Notes under the pieces: generated by a model
The model's database searches: none
Told to the model about the DNA's origin: nothing
The model's input: the letters and a program-made list of their open reading frames with translations, nothing else
Made by a program: the position numbers and the translations under genes
In this document: one piece after another, positions 44,000 to 52,296 of the stretch
Layout: every line of letters begins with the position of its first letter
Numbering within the stretch: the first letter of the stretch is position 1
Origin: Candidatus Fermentibacter sp.
GTDB taxonomy: Bacteria > Fermentibacterota > Fermentibacteria > Fermentibacterales > Fermentibacteraceae
Direction of reading: 5' to 3'
Length of the DNA stretch: 64,000 nt
Assembly: GCA_030373045.1 (NCBI GenBank)
Contig: JAUCPW010000025.1
Location: 1 to 64,000, forward strand

Positions 44000-45086
44000 T
44001 ACGGCCCTCCGTCAGCACGTCGCAGCCCAGCAGCTCGACGTGCGGATCCTCCACCCGGAATGCCTCCGTGATCGATCCGGCCCCTATGTCCCCCAGCGCC
44101 GGCACCCCGGTGGCTCCGAGCAGCACCGGAGCAGTGAGGAAGCTCAGCCTGTCCGCCAGGCCGGCGGAAACCAGGGAGGCCGCCAGCGCCGCTCCGCCTT
44201 CGCACAGGATCTCTCCGATCCCGAGAGCCGCACAGCCTTCCAGCAGCGCCGCCAGGTCGAGGCCCCCCGGACCCTCCGGCAGGAGGAGCAGCTCGGCTCC
44301 GCCGGGAATCCGGTGCGGTACCGCCCCCTCCCGGACCGCCAGGATCGTCCGGGCTCTCCCGTCGAAGACCTTCGCATCAGCCGGGAGGGGTCTCCTCCCG
44401 GAAACCACGATCCTCCTGAAGCCCGGACCAGGAGGCGAGGGCGGCAGAAGGGAGGGGTCGTCGGCCAGGACCGTTCCGGCCCCCACCATCACGGCATCGG
44501 CCTCTGTCCTCATCCCGCCCGCCCTCTCCCGGGCGGGCCCGGACGTGATCCATCTGCTCGATCCGTCACGGGCCGCGATCCTGCCGTCGAGGGAGGCGGC
44601 GAGCTTGAGCCTCAGGAAGCTCCTGCCGGTTCTCTTGTAGTGCAGGTACGCCCGGTTCAGCTCGGCCGCCTCCGCGGCCGAGGCGCCCACGAGCACCTCG
44701 ATCCCCCCCGCCCTGAGGGCCTCGAATCCCCGGCCGTCGACCCTCGCGTCGGGATCGGACATGGCGGCGACCACCCTGGCTATGCCCGCCGAAATGATCC
44801 TCTCGACGCAGGGTCCCGTGCGGCCCTGGTGGCAGCAGGGCTCGAGGGTGACCACGAGGGTCGCGCCGCGTGCGAGTTCGCCGGCTTCGTCGAGAGCCAC
44901 AGCCTCGGCATGGGGGCCTCCGCAGCAGCCGTGCCATCCCCTCCCGACCGCCGTTCCGTCCCTTACGACGACGGCTCCGACCATCGGGTTGGGAAAGGTC
45001 GCGCCCCTTCCGTTCCGGGCCAGCCCCAGCGCCTCGGCCATGGCCTTCTCCAGTAAAGGGCCGGGCCGGGGGCAGTCCGGGTCCAA
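43977..45086 (-). CDS. ribD: Riboflavin deaminase/reductase RibD
   Basis: This 369-residue fusion performs the second and third steps of the pyrimidine branch. The deaminase domain has the zinc motif GGPHAEAVALDEAG and TLEPCCHQGRTGPC; the reductase domain has RLKLAASLDGRIAA, SRWITSGPAR and ILCEGGAALAASL. It starts at TTG one base after the upstream lipoprotein stop, leaving no room for an FMN riboswitch directly ahead. Confidence 0.97.
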   Translation of the reverse strand: MDPDCPRPGPLLEKAMAEALGLARNGRGATFPNPMVGAVVVRDGTAVGRGWHGCCGGPHAEAVALDEAGELARGATLVVTLEPCCHQGRTGPCVERIISAGIARVVAAMSDPDARVDGRGFEALRAGGIEVLVGASAAEAAELNRAYLHYKRTGRSFLRLKLAASLDGRIAARDGSSRWITSGPARERAGGMRTEADAVMVGAGTVLADDPSLLPPSPPGPGFRRIVVSGRRPLPADAKVFDGRARTILAVREGAVPHRIPGGAELLLLPEGPGGLDLAALLEGCAALGIGEILCEGGAALAASLVSAGLADRLSFLTAPVLLGATGVPALGDIGAGSITEAFRVEDPHVELLGCDVLTEGRIVHGSDR

Positions 45087-45087
45087 C

Positions 45088-46491
45088 TCACTGCTCCGGT
45101 GTGATTTCCGACACGCTGAGCCTGCCCATCACTGCCGTGATCACGTACTGGGACTCGAGGCTGCCTTCGGCCAGGATTATGTGAGTGGCGTCCGCAACCG
45201 GCTGTCCGAACGTAGGATCCATGGCGACCCACGATCCCACCCAGACCAGCGGCCAGGCGTGATATCCGAAGGACCCGTCGAGGTACACGATGCCGGCGCA
45301 GGTCCTGGCCGGCAGGCCGGCGGCCCGGGCGAGGGCCACGAAGAGCACGGTGTGCTCGTTGCAGTCGCCCCTGCGGCTCTGGAGGACCTCGACCGATGAC
45401 GGCAGAGAGACAGTCGGGCTGTTCTCCACGAAGACGTCGACGAAACTGCAGATGGCCATCGCCGCCTGCCACGAATCGCGGGCGCCGGCGGTCAGGCTGT
45501 CGGCGACCCTGACGAGCGAGGAATCGCCGGTCTGGATCATAGGCTCCGCGCAGAGCCACTGCTCGAACCCGGCCGGGACCGCGGCGGGGAAGTCGGCGAC
45601 CGAATCGGGGGTGGTCGTCGTCACGGTGACGGTGGCACCCTCCGCCGTCTGCACCGGGGGATAGGCCAGGACGAACTGCGTCCAGTCTATGTCGCCCTCG
45701 AGGGAGAACGTCCTCGAACCGGTGCGCCTCGGGTCGCTGACCGGGGTCGAAGTCACGGCGAAAACCTCGTAGAGGTCGCGGGTGCTCGACACGTCGCCGC
45801 CCTGTCCCGGCGGAACCCTGGTGAGCTCCATGCCCAGACCCTCGTCGAGCTCCCTCACGATCTGTCCGTCGTGGACCCAGACCTTCGTGACCGTGCCCAT
45901 GTAGCTGATCTCGAGCACGGAGGCATGAACGGTGTCGCCCAGGAGAACCACGTCCTCCGTGGCGACGCAGGCTATCCCGGCTTCGCTCACGGAGCCCGTG
46001 GCGGGGTCGAAGGAGGGGAAGCTCGCGGAGTCGCCCTCGCGCCAGGTCATCCCTGCGGCTGCGAGGTCGGTGACGGCCGGGATGTAGTCCCCCTCGAAGG
46101 AGGCGGTCATCTTCGTCTCGCGTCCGGCGGAGGTGACGGTGGTCATCAGAACGCCGTCGCCCCGCTCGGTGTGGGACTCCAGGTAGGCCGAACCGTCCGA
46201 CAGGCTGAAGTCCAGGCTCGAGAGGTTCAGCGTCGAGTCGGCGCGCGCCTCGAGGGTCATCACGACGTGCCTCGTGCTGCCCATGAGGTTGAGGTCCCAG
46301 ACAGTCTCTTCGCGGAGCAGCAGAGAGTCTCCGGCGGTCTCTTCGAGGTCGATCTGGAAGTAGCCTATCTCCTCGCCCTGCAGGGACACGGCAAACCTCT
46401 GGACGCCGGCTCCGCCGCCCGAAGGCAGCGGGGATCCGCAGGAGGACGCCAGCAGGATCGCAGCGAGAGGAGCCGGCGCGTACCGGGTCAT
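45088..46491 (-). CDS. Transglutaminase-like lipoprotein
   Basis: This 467-residue exported protein has a lipoprotein-type signal (LAAILLASSCGS, Cys about residue 18). A beta-rich region resembling DUF3108-type folds is followed by a C-terminal transglutaminase-like domain. The catalytic triad is visible: C377 in RRGDCNEHT, H411 in FGYHAWPL and D425 in AMDPTFGQP. It may crosslink or cleave protein or peptide bonds in the periplasm. The ATG follows GGGAGGTTTCCG and overlaps the wecB stop (ATGA). Confidence 0.85.
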   Translation of the reverse strand: MTRYAPAPLAAILLASSCGSPLPSGGGAGVQRFAVSLQGEEIGYFQIDLEETAGDSLLLREETVWDLNLMGSTRHVVMTLEARADSTLNLSSLDFSLSDGSAYLESHTERGDGVLMTTVTSAGRETKMTASFEGDYIPAVTDLAAAGMTWREGDSASFPSFDPATGSVSEAGIACVATEDVVLLGDTVHASVLEISYMGTVTKVWVHDGQIVRELDEGLGMELTRVPPGQGGDVSSTRDLYEVFAVTSTPVSDPRRTGSRTFSLEGDIDWTQFVLAYPPVQTAEGATVTVTTTTPDSVADFPAAVPAGFEQWLCAEPMIQTGDSSLVRVADSLTAGARDSWQAAMAICSFVDVFVENSPTVSLPSSVEVLQSRRGDCNEHTVLFVALARAAGLPARTCAGIVYLDGSFGYHAWPLVWVGSWVAMDPTFGQPVADATHIILAEGSLESQYVITAVMGRLSVSEITPEQ

Positions 46492-47552
46492 CGGAAACCT
46501 CCCGAAATGAACGTTTCTATCGCGTTGGCTATCCTGGGGCCCGCAGCCCCGTCCCAGAACGGGATCTCCGGCGGGGAGGGCGGCCTTTTCGAGATCTGCA
46601 GCCTGACGGCATCCGGGATGCCGCCGGGATCGGGGCAGAGGACGTTGGTGCCGAGCTCGACGGTGATGGGCCTCTCGGTGTTGGGCCTCACCGTGACGCA
46701 GGGTACGCCGAGCACGGACGTCTCCTCCTGGACTCCGCCGGAGTCGGTGATGACGGCACTGGCCGAACTCTCGAGCGAAGTGAACTCCAGATAGCCCATG
46801 GGCTGCGTCACCTCGACGTTGTCCGGGATCGCGAGCCCCCACTGCTCGAGATTCCTGCCGGTGCGGGGATGTACGGGGAACAGGAACCGCAGCGGAGACA
46901 GCGATCCGAGTGCGTCGAGTATGGCGGGGAGCCGTTCCGGAGAGTCGACGTTGGAAGGCCTGTGGAGAGTCACGAGGCCGTACCCGCCCCCGGGCGGGCG
47001 ATGCCTCCGCCTCGCCAGCGGGAGAAGCCTGAAGAGGGTGTCTATCATGGGATTGCCGGTCATCACGACACCGGCGGCCGGGCGGCCTTCGGAAGCGAGA
47101 TTCCTCCGGGCCTCGGGGCTGGTGATGAGCATCAGGTCGGAGAGCTGGTCGGTCAGGAGCCTGTTTATCTCCTCCGGCATCGTCCTGTCGCCGCTCCGGA
47201 GGCCTGATTCGACGTGGCAGACGGGGATGCCGTACCTCACGGCCACCAGAGCGCACGCCAGGGTGGAGTTCACGTCGCCCACCACCACCAGCAGCTCGGG
47301 CAGCGGGTCGGGGAGTGCCTCCTCGTACCTCTGCATCACCGTCGCGGTCTGCACCGTGATCGAAGCCGAGCCGGCGCCTAGGTTGACGTCCGGGCGCGGG
47401 AGCCCGAGGTCGTCGAAGAAGGACTGGGACATGGCGTGGTCGTAGTGCTGACCCGTATGGACCAGCCTGATGCGCGCCCCGTCACCCAGGGCCCTCACCA
47501 CCGGGTCCACCTTCATGAAGTTGGGCCTGGCTCCGCAGACCAGGTCGATCAC
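46488..47552 (-). CDS. wecB: UDP-N-acetylglucosamine 2-epimerase (non-hydrolysing)
   Basis: This 354-residue GT-B-like epimerase converts UDP-GlcNAc to UDP-ManNAc. It shows CGARPNFMKVDPVV, HTGQHYDHAMSQSFF, VVGDVNSTLACALVA, HVESGLRSGDRTMPEEINR and TDSGGVQEETSVLGVP. UDP-ManNAc would feed surface polymers made by the glycan loci elsewhere in the window. It starts at GTG one base after rpiB. Confidence 0.96.
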   Translation of the reverse strand: MIDLVCGARPNFMKVDPVVRALGDGARIRLVHTGQHYDHAMSQSFFDDLGLPRPDVNLGAGSASITVQTATVMQRYEEALPDPLPELLVVVGDVNSTLACALVAVRYGIPVCHVESGLRSGDRTMPEEINRLLTDQLSDLMLITSPEARRNLASEGRPAAGVVMTGNPMIDTLFRLLPLARRRHRPPGGGYGLVTLHRPSNVDSPERLPAILDALGSLSPLRFLFPVHPRTGRNLEQWGLAIPDNVEVTQPMGYLEFTSLESSASAVITDSGGVQEETSVLGVPCVTVRPNTERPITVELGTNVLCPDPGGIPDAVRLQISKRPPSPPEIPFWDGAAGPRIANAIETFISGGFR

Positions 47553-47553
47553 G

Positions 47554-48000
47554 TCAGGCTCCGGTTCCCGGTGCGGCGTCGATCTTGCCTATCCTCCGCA
47601 GGTGCCTGCCGCCCTCGAAGCCCTCCGCCAGGAAAGCCTCCAGTATCTCCCATGCCAGGAAGTCACCCGTGAGGCCGGCGCCCAGCACGAGGACATTCGC
47701 GTCGTTGTGCCTCCTCGCGTACCTGGCCATCAGCGGGTAGAGGCACAGCGCCGCCCTGATCCCCCGCCTCCGGTTCGCGGCGATGCTCATGCCGATGCCG
47801 GTGTTGCAGATCAGGAGGCCGAGATCGGCGGAACCTCCGAGCACCGCATCCGCCACGGGGCCGGCGTAGTCGGGGTAGTCGACGGAACCCGGCCCGGCGG
47901 GCCCCAGGTCGAGCACCTCGTGCCCGGCCGCCCTGAGCCTTTCCGCAAGGGTCAGCCTCAGGCCGGTCCCGGCATGGTCGGACGCGGTCGCGACCCTCAT
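47554..48000 (-). CDS. rpiB: Ribose-5-phosphate isomerase B
   Basis: This 148-residue RpiB/LacAB-type isomerase interconverts ribose 5-phosphate and ribulose 5-phosphate, the precursor of the RibBA product dihydroxybutanone phosphate. It has ATASDHAGTGLRL, DYPDYAGPVADAV, LICNTGIGMSIAANR with the catalytic Cys, and RRHNDANVLVLGA. It starts at the ATG two bases after the ptb stop. Confidence 0.95.
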   Translation of the reverse strand: MRVATASDHAGTGLRLTLAERLRAAGHEVLDLGPAGPGSVDYPDYAGPVADAVLGGSADLGLLICNTGIGMSIAANRRRGIRAALCLYPLMARYARRHNDANVLVLGAGLTGDFLAWEILEAFLAEGFEGGRHLRRIGKIDAAPGTGA

Positions 48001-48002
48001 GC

Positions 48003-48929
48003 TCAGGCCTTCCCTCCGCCCAGGAAGGATGCCACTACGCCGGAGAGCACGATCGAGCACAGCTTCGACTCCGCCGAATCCGCCCTGGAGGTGAGGACGA
48101 CGGGGCACTTCGCGCCCATCACCACGGCTCCGAGTTCGGCTCCCGCCAGGAAGATGAGCGACTTGTAGAGGATGTTGCCCGATTCGATGTCTGGCAGCAG
48201 GAGGACGTCTGCGTCGCCCGCGACCGGGCTCTGGGACTTCTTGATCTTCACCGACTCCATCGAGACGGAGAGGTCGAGGGACAGGGGCGCATCGAAGATG
48301 ACGTCGCCGAGGAGCCCCTGCCCGGCCATCTCCTTGAGACGGGCGGCCTCGAGGGTGCGGGGCATCCGGTCGTAGGGCTCCTCCTTGGCGCAGACCATCG
48401 TGCACTTGGGCCTGTCTATGCCGAGGGCGTTCGCCACCGTGACCGCGTTGCGAAGGAGCACGACCTTGTCCTCGAGACCCGGGGCTATCACCATGGCGGC
48501 ATCGGTGATGATGAGGAGCTTGTGATACGTTGGGACCTCGAACACCCCGACATGGCTCAGGAGGCCCTCGCCCCTGATCCCGTGCTCCCTGTCCACTATC
48601 GCATGCAGGAACTTGCTGGTGGCGACGAGACCCTTCATGAGGACGTCGGCACGCCCCTCCCGGATGACCTCGACGCCCTTCAGGGCGGAGGACGGATCGT
48701 CGGGGCACTCGATGATCTCGATCCCGTTCAGGTCGAAGCCGGCCTGCTCGGCGCAGGCCCTGATCTCCTTCGAGGGGCCGATCAGCACTGCCTCGACCAT
48801 GTCGGCCCGTACCGCCTCGCCAACGGCGGTGAGGGTCTCCACCTCGTCGGCGCGGACGACCGCCACCCGGCGGGACGGCAGCTGCCTGGCAAGGGCCTTG
48901 AGTTCGGCGAGCGTCTTTGTGGGATTCAT
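48003..48929 (-). CDS. ptb: Phosphate butyryltransferase (phosphate acyltransferase)
   Basis: This 308-residue enzyme exchanges an acyl group between CoA and phosphate. It matches the Ptb branch of phosphate acetyl/butyryltransferases: DVLMKGLVATSKFLHAIVD, LIITDAAMVIAPGLEDK, DVLLLPDIESGNILYKSL and GAKCPVVLTSRADSAESK. The partner butyrate kinase is 4 kb away on the other strand. Together they would convert butyryl-CoA or another short acyl-CoA into acid plus ATP. The ATG follows CGGAGGGACCC. It leads a long minus-strand gene row. Confidence 0.92.
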   Translation of the reverse strand: MNPTKTLAELKALARQLPSRRVAVVRADEVETLTAVGEAVRADMVEAVLIGPSKEIRACAEQAGFDLNGIEIIECPDDPSSALKGVEVIREGRADVLMKGLVATSKFLHAIVDREHGIRGEGLLSHVGVFEVPTYHKLLIITDAAMVIAPGLEDKVVLLRNAVTVANALGIDRPKCTMVCAKEEPYDRMPRTLEAARLKEMAGQGLLGDVIFDAPLSLDLSVSMESVKIKKSQSPVAGDADVLLLPDIESGNILYKSLIFLAGAELGAVVMGAKCPVVLTSRADSAESKLCSIVLSGVVASFLGGGKA

Positions 48930-48993
48930 GGGTCCCTCCGGTTGTTTCACGCCAGTCAACGACGGCTTCCGCGCCGCATCTCCGAAGTCGTAA

Positions 48994-49023
48994 AATATAG
49001 GACCGCGTTCGATCGCACTGCAA
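48994..49023 (-). promoter_or_regulatory. Sigma70-like promoter for ptb
   Basis: On the minus strand, -35 TTGCAG (49018-49023) and -10 TATATT (48994-48999) are separated by 18 bases, about 65 bases before the ptb ATG. Confidence 0.6.
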
Positions 49024-49030
49024 CGCGGAG

Positions 49031-49060
49031 TTGACACCGGAGGTGCGCGCCCGAAAGATT
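49031..49060 (+). promoter_or_regulatory. Possible divergent promoter for lysine transaminase gene
   Basis: TTGACA (49031-49036) and AAGATT (49055-49060) are 18 bases apart, about 100 bases before the transaminase start. The -10 match is weak. Confidence 0.4.
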
Positions 49061-49161
49061 CAAGAGGGCGAAGCCGCCCCCACTCGTTCAGGCATGCCCC
49101 CGGAGGATGGAAACTGGTCTCGGTCCGGGGGGTGTGCGAAGCTCCCGAAGGAAGGTGCCCC

Positions 49162-50466
49162 ATGAGGCGAATCCCGTCTCAGATGGTCAGGCCGACCATC
49201 GCGAAACACATGCTGGCCGACGGCTTCGAGATGGTTCTCGACCTGCGGAAGAGCCACGGCAGCTGGGTCCACGACTCCGAAGGGAACCGCGACTTCCTCG
49301 ATCTCTTCAGCTTCTTCGGTTCGCTGCCGCTCGGGATGAACCACCCGAAGCTCATGGAGCCGGGCTTCATGAAGCATCTCGCGGAAGTGGCCGTCAACAA
49401 GCCGTCCAATTCGGATTTCTACACCGAGGAGATGGCACTCTTCGTCGATACCTTCGCCGAAACGGTGATCCCGCAGAGCCACCCCTACCTCTTCTTCGTC
49501 GACGGAGGGGCCCTGGGTGTCGAGAACGCCCTGAAGGCCGCCTTCGACTGGAAGGTACGCAAGAACCTGGCTGCCGGCAGGGGCGAGACCGGCAGCAGGG
49601 TCATCCACTTCCGGCACGCGTTCCACGGCCGCACCGGGTACACGCTGTCGCTCACGAACACGGCCGATCCCCGCAAGTACATGTATTTCCCGAGGTTCGA
49701 CTGGCCGAGGATCCAGAGCCCTGCCGCGACCTTCCCGCTCGAGAAGCATCTGGAGCAGACCGTCGCATCCGAGAAGGCCGCGCTGGCCGAGATCGACGCG
49801 GCCATATCGGCGTACGGCCACGACATCGCCTGCCTGCTCGTCGAGCCCATCCAGGCCGAGGGCGGCGACAGGCACTTCAGGCCCGAGTTCCTGGCCGAGC
49901 TCCGCAGGCGGGCGGACGCTCACGACTTCATGCTCATCTTCGACGAGGTGCAGTCGGGCATGGGGCTGACCGGCGAATGGTGGGCCTGGCAGAGCATCGG
50001 CATAGCGCCCGACATGTTCGCCTTCGGCAAGAAGAGCCAGATCTGCGGCATGGCCTCCAGCAGGAGGATCGACGAGGTCCCGGACAACGTCTTCCACGAA
50101 TCCAGCAGGCTCAACTCGACGTGGGGCGGAAACCTGACCGACATGGTCAGATCCACGAAGTATCTCGAGATAATGAAGGAGGAGAACATCCTCCGGAACG
50201 TCCGCGAGCGCGGCGAGCAGCTCATGAAGGGGCTCCACGACATCGCGGCCCGGTTCCCGCAGATCTCGAACCTGAGGGGCCGGGGGCTGATGTGCGCCAT
50301 GGACCTGCCTGACGGGAAGTCGAGGGACGGCGTCATCGCGAGCATCTACGAGAAGGGCGCCATCATCCTGCCCTGCGGCACCAACAGCATCAGGTTCAGG
50401 CCGCCCCTGAACATCAGCTCCTCGGAGATCGACCTGGCGCTCGACATCATAGGCAGATCCCTGTAG
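49162..50466 (+). CDS. lat: L-lysine 6-transaminase
   Basis: This 434-residue class III PLP aminotransferase resembles LAT: HGSWVHDSEGNRDFLDLFSFFGSLPLGMNHPK near the N-terminus (given here as HGSWVHDSEGN then FSFFGSLPLGMNHP), FVDGGALGVENALKAAFDWK, LLVEPIQAEGGD, IFDEVQSGMGLTG and the Schiff-base lysine in AFGKKSQICG. LAT moves the epsilon-amino group of lysine to 2-oxoglutarate. Its purpose here, lysine breakdown or use of the semialdehyde product, is not shown by neighbours. The ATG follows GAAGGAAGG. Confidence 0.9.
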   Translation: MRRIPSQMVRPTIAKHMLADGFEMVLDLRKSHGSWVHDSEGNRDFLDLFSFFGSLPLGMNHPKLMEPGFMKHLAEVAVNKPSNSDFYTEEMALFVDTFAETVIPQSHPYLFFVDGGALGVENALKAAFDWKVRKNLAAGRGETGSRVIHFRHAFHGRTGYTLSLTNTADPRKYMYFPRFDWPRIQSPAATFPLEKHLEQTVASEKAALAEIDAAISAYGHDIACLLVEPIQAEGGDRHFRPEFLAELRRRADAHDFMLIFDEVQSGMGLTGEWWAWQSIGIAPDMFAFGKKSQICGMASSRRIDEVPDNVFHESSRLNSTWGGNLTDMVRSTKYLEIMKEENILRNVRERGEQLMKGLHDIAARFPQISNLRGRGLMCAMDLPDGKSRDGVIASIYEKGAIILPCGTNSIRFRPPLNISSSEIDLALDIIGRSL

Positions 50467-50527
50467 CGGGCCGGCACCCGGCCGCTCCGGGATACAACGG
50501 GCGGCTGGGCCGCCGGGAGACTGTCCA

Positions 50528-51874
50528 ATGCGGATGATAGGATCGAAGGAATTCCCCGTGCCCCTCGGAGCTGCGGACCTCTCCGCGGCTCCCGAGGGGA
50601 CGCCGGTGGTCGTGCACGGTGCCGTGATGAGGATCAGGAGGCTCTCCTGGGGCGCCTTCATCGTGCTCAGGCGGCACGACGGCCTGGTGCAGTGCGTGGT
50701 CGAATCGGGCGCCTGCGACGGCGAAGTCCAGCACCTCCAGGAGGAGAGCTGCGTCGAGATCGCCGGCACGGTGCGCCGGGCCTCGATGAAGGACCCTTCG
50801 ATACGGCCCAGGGACACCGAGATCCACGTCGACTCCGTCAGGATCCTGTCGGAACCGGCGGCCCCGATCCCGGCCGACCTCACGAAGAAGGTCCTCGACC
50901 TCCACATCGACACCAACCTCGACCTGCGGCCAGTGAGCCTCCGTCATCCGGTCGAGCGCGCCAGGCTGCGCGTAGCTTCGGTTCTGGAGGCAGGCTTCCG
51001 CGAGCACCTCGCCTCGAGGGGCTTCACGTCGATAAGGTCGCCCAAGATCTGCTTCGCCGGGGCCGAGGGCGGGGCCAACATCTTCAAGGTCCAGTACTTC
51101 GACAGGACTGCGTTCCTGGCTCAATCGCCCCAGTTCTACAAGCAGATGGCCGTGGCCTTCTACGAGCGGGTGTACGAGACGGGGCCGGTCTTCAGGGCCG
51201 AACCGCACCAGACATCGCGGCATGTCAACGAGTACACTTCGCTGGACCTGGAGATGGGCTTCATCTCCGGGTTCGGCGACGTGATGTCCCTGGAGACCGA
51301 GCTGCTGGGCGGCATGATCGGCCGCGTCTCCTCGGAGTGCGGGTACGAGCTGGATCTCCTCGGCGCGAAGCTCCCCTCCGTTCCCGACGCCATACCCTGC
51401 ATCACACTGGAGGAGGCCCACGCGATCGCCGGAGCGGCGGCCGGCAGGGACTTCTCGGGTGAACCGGACCTCGACCCGGAGGAGGAGCGGCTCGTCTGCG
51501 AGCACTCCGCCAGGGAGTGGGGCAGCGAGTTCGCCTTCGTGACCCACTACCCCACGTCGAAGCGGCCGTTCTACGCCATGGACGATCCGGACGCGCCCGG
51601 TCTGACCCTCAGCTTCGACCTGCTCTTCAGGGGCCTCGAGATCACGACGGGCGGCCAGAGGATCCACGACTACGCGATGCAGGTGGAGAAGATGCGCTCC
51701 TTCGGGCTCGATCCCGCCCAGTTCGAGAGCTACCTGTCCGCCCACAGGGCGGGCCTGCCTCCGCACGGCGGCCTGGCCATAGGCCTCGAGAGGCTGACAG
51801 CGAGGCTCCTGGACATCGACAACATCCGCCTGACCACGATGTTCCCCAGGGACGCGAAGCGGCTGGTCCCCTGA
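50528..51874 (+). CDS. aspS: Aspartyl-tRNA synthetase, archaeal type
   Basis: This 448-residue class IIb synthetase lacks the bacterial GAD insertion and so is of the shorter archaeal/eukaryotic-type. After the N-terminal OB-fold come SIRSPKICFAGAEGGANIF, FLAQSPQFYKQM, motif 2 VYETGPVFRAEPHQTSRHVNE and motif 3 GGLAIGLERLTARLL, ending FPRDAKRLVP (longer runs shortened to key parts by position 200-300). It charges tRNA-Asp and in many such bacteria also mischarges tRNA-Asn; I cannot judge this here. Its stop overlaps the next gene's CTG. Confidence 0.9.
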   Translation: MRMIGSKEFPVPLGAADLSAAPEGTPVVVHGAVMRIRRLSWGAFIVLRRHDGLVQCVVESGACDGEVQHLQEESCVEIAGTVRRASMKDPSIRPRDTEIHVDSVRILSEPAAPIPADLTKKVLDLHIDTNLDLRPVSLRHPVERARLRVASVLEAGFREHLASRGFTSIRSPKICFAGAEGGANIFKVQYFDRTAFLAQSPQFYKQMAVAFYERVYETGPVFRAEPHQTSRHVNEYTSLDLEMGFISGFGDVMSLETELLGGMIGRVSSECGYELDLLGAKLPSVPDAIPCITLEEAHAIAGAAAGRDFSGEPDLDPEEERLVCEHSAREWGSEFAFVTHYPTSKRPFYAMDDPDAPGLTLSFDLLFRGLEITTGGQRIHDYAMQVEKMRSFGLDPAQFESYLSAHRAGLPPHGGLAIGLERLTARLLDIDNIRLTTMFPRDAKRLVP

Positions 51875-52296
51875 CGGTCTCCGGAGCTTCGGGGCAGGAT
51901 CGCGCAGGATCCTTCATCACCCTGGGCAGGGCGGCGGCCGGCGGGAGGGTCGTGGAGAACCGCAGCAGGTTCCGGGCCTGCGGCGGCCCCTGCCGTTCCC
52001 GCGACGAGGCCCTTGCGCTCGTGGCATCCCTCACGGGCGAGTTCAGGCTCGGCAAGGCCACGCAGCTCAGCTGGGCCGCCCGGATCGACGGGAGGCCCGT
52101 GACGGAGATCCGCGAGGACGGCGGCGAGACCGGGGCCTCCAGGTGCATCCTGGATGTGATGCGGGCTGCAGGCGCGCTGGACTGCCTGGTGCTGGTGGCG
52201 AGGTGGTACGGAGGGAGGCATCTCGGAGGCGCGAGGTTCAGGATGTATTCGGGCCTGACCGCGCAACTGCTCAGGGAGTCCGGTCAGATCCCCTGA
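51871..52296 (+). CDS. YigZ/IMPACT family protein (N-terminal domain only), probable CTG start
   Basis: This protein of about 141 residues matches the first domain of YigZ/IMPACT proteins: VVENRSRFRACGGPCRS, EIREDGGETGASRCILDVMRAAG and LVARWYGGRHLGGARF. The second (EF-G-like) domain is absent. The family's usual N-terminus lies before ENRSRF, and no ATG, GTG or TTG precedes it in frame. The first candidate is the CTG at 51871 overlapping the aspS stop (CTGA); an internal GTG at ENRSRF would cut the first strand. Its role is unknown. It is convergent with the zinc-ribbon gene, overlapping by 13 bases. Confidence 0.8.
   Translation: MTVSGASGQDRAGSFITLGRAAAGGRVVENRSRFRACGGPCRSRDEALALVASLTGEFRLGKATQLSWAARIDGRPVTEIREDGGETGASRCILDVMRAAGALDCLVLVARWYGGRHLGGARFRMYSGLTAQLLRESGQIP

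Noticed and set aside
45060-45110. FMN riboswitch before ribD
   Set aside because: The upstream gene ends one base before ribD, and no RFN-like structure was recognised.
50528-51874. Asparaginyl-tRNA synthetase
   Set aside because: The short class IIb layout and the FPRDxxRL ending match archaeal-type AspRS better.
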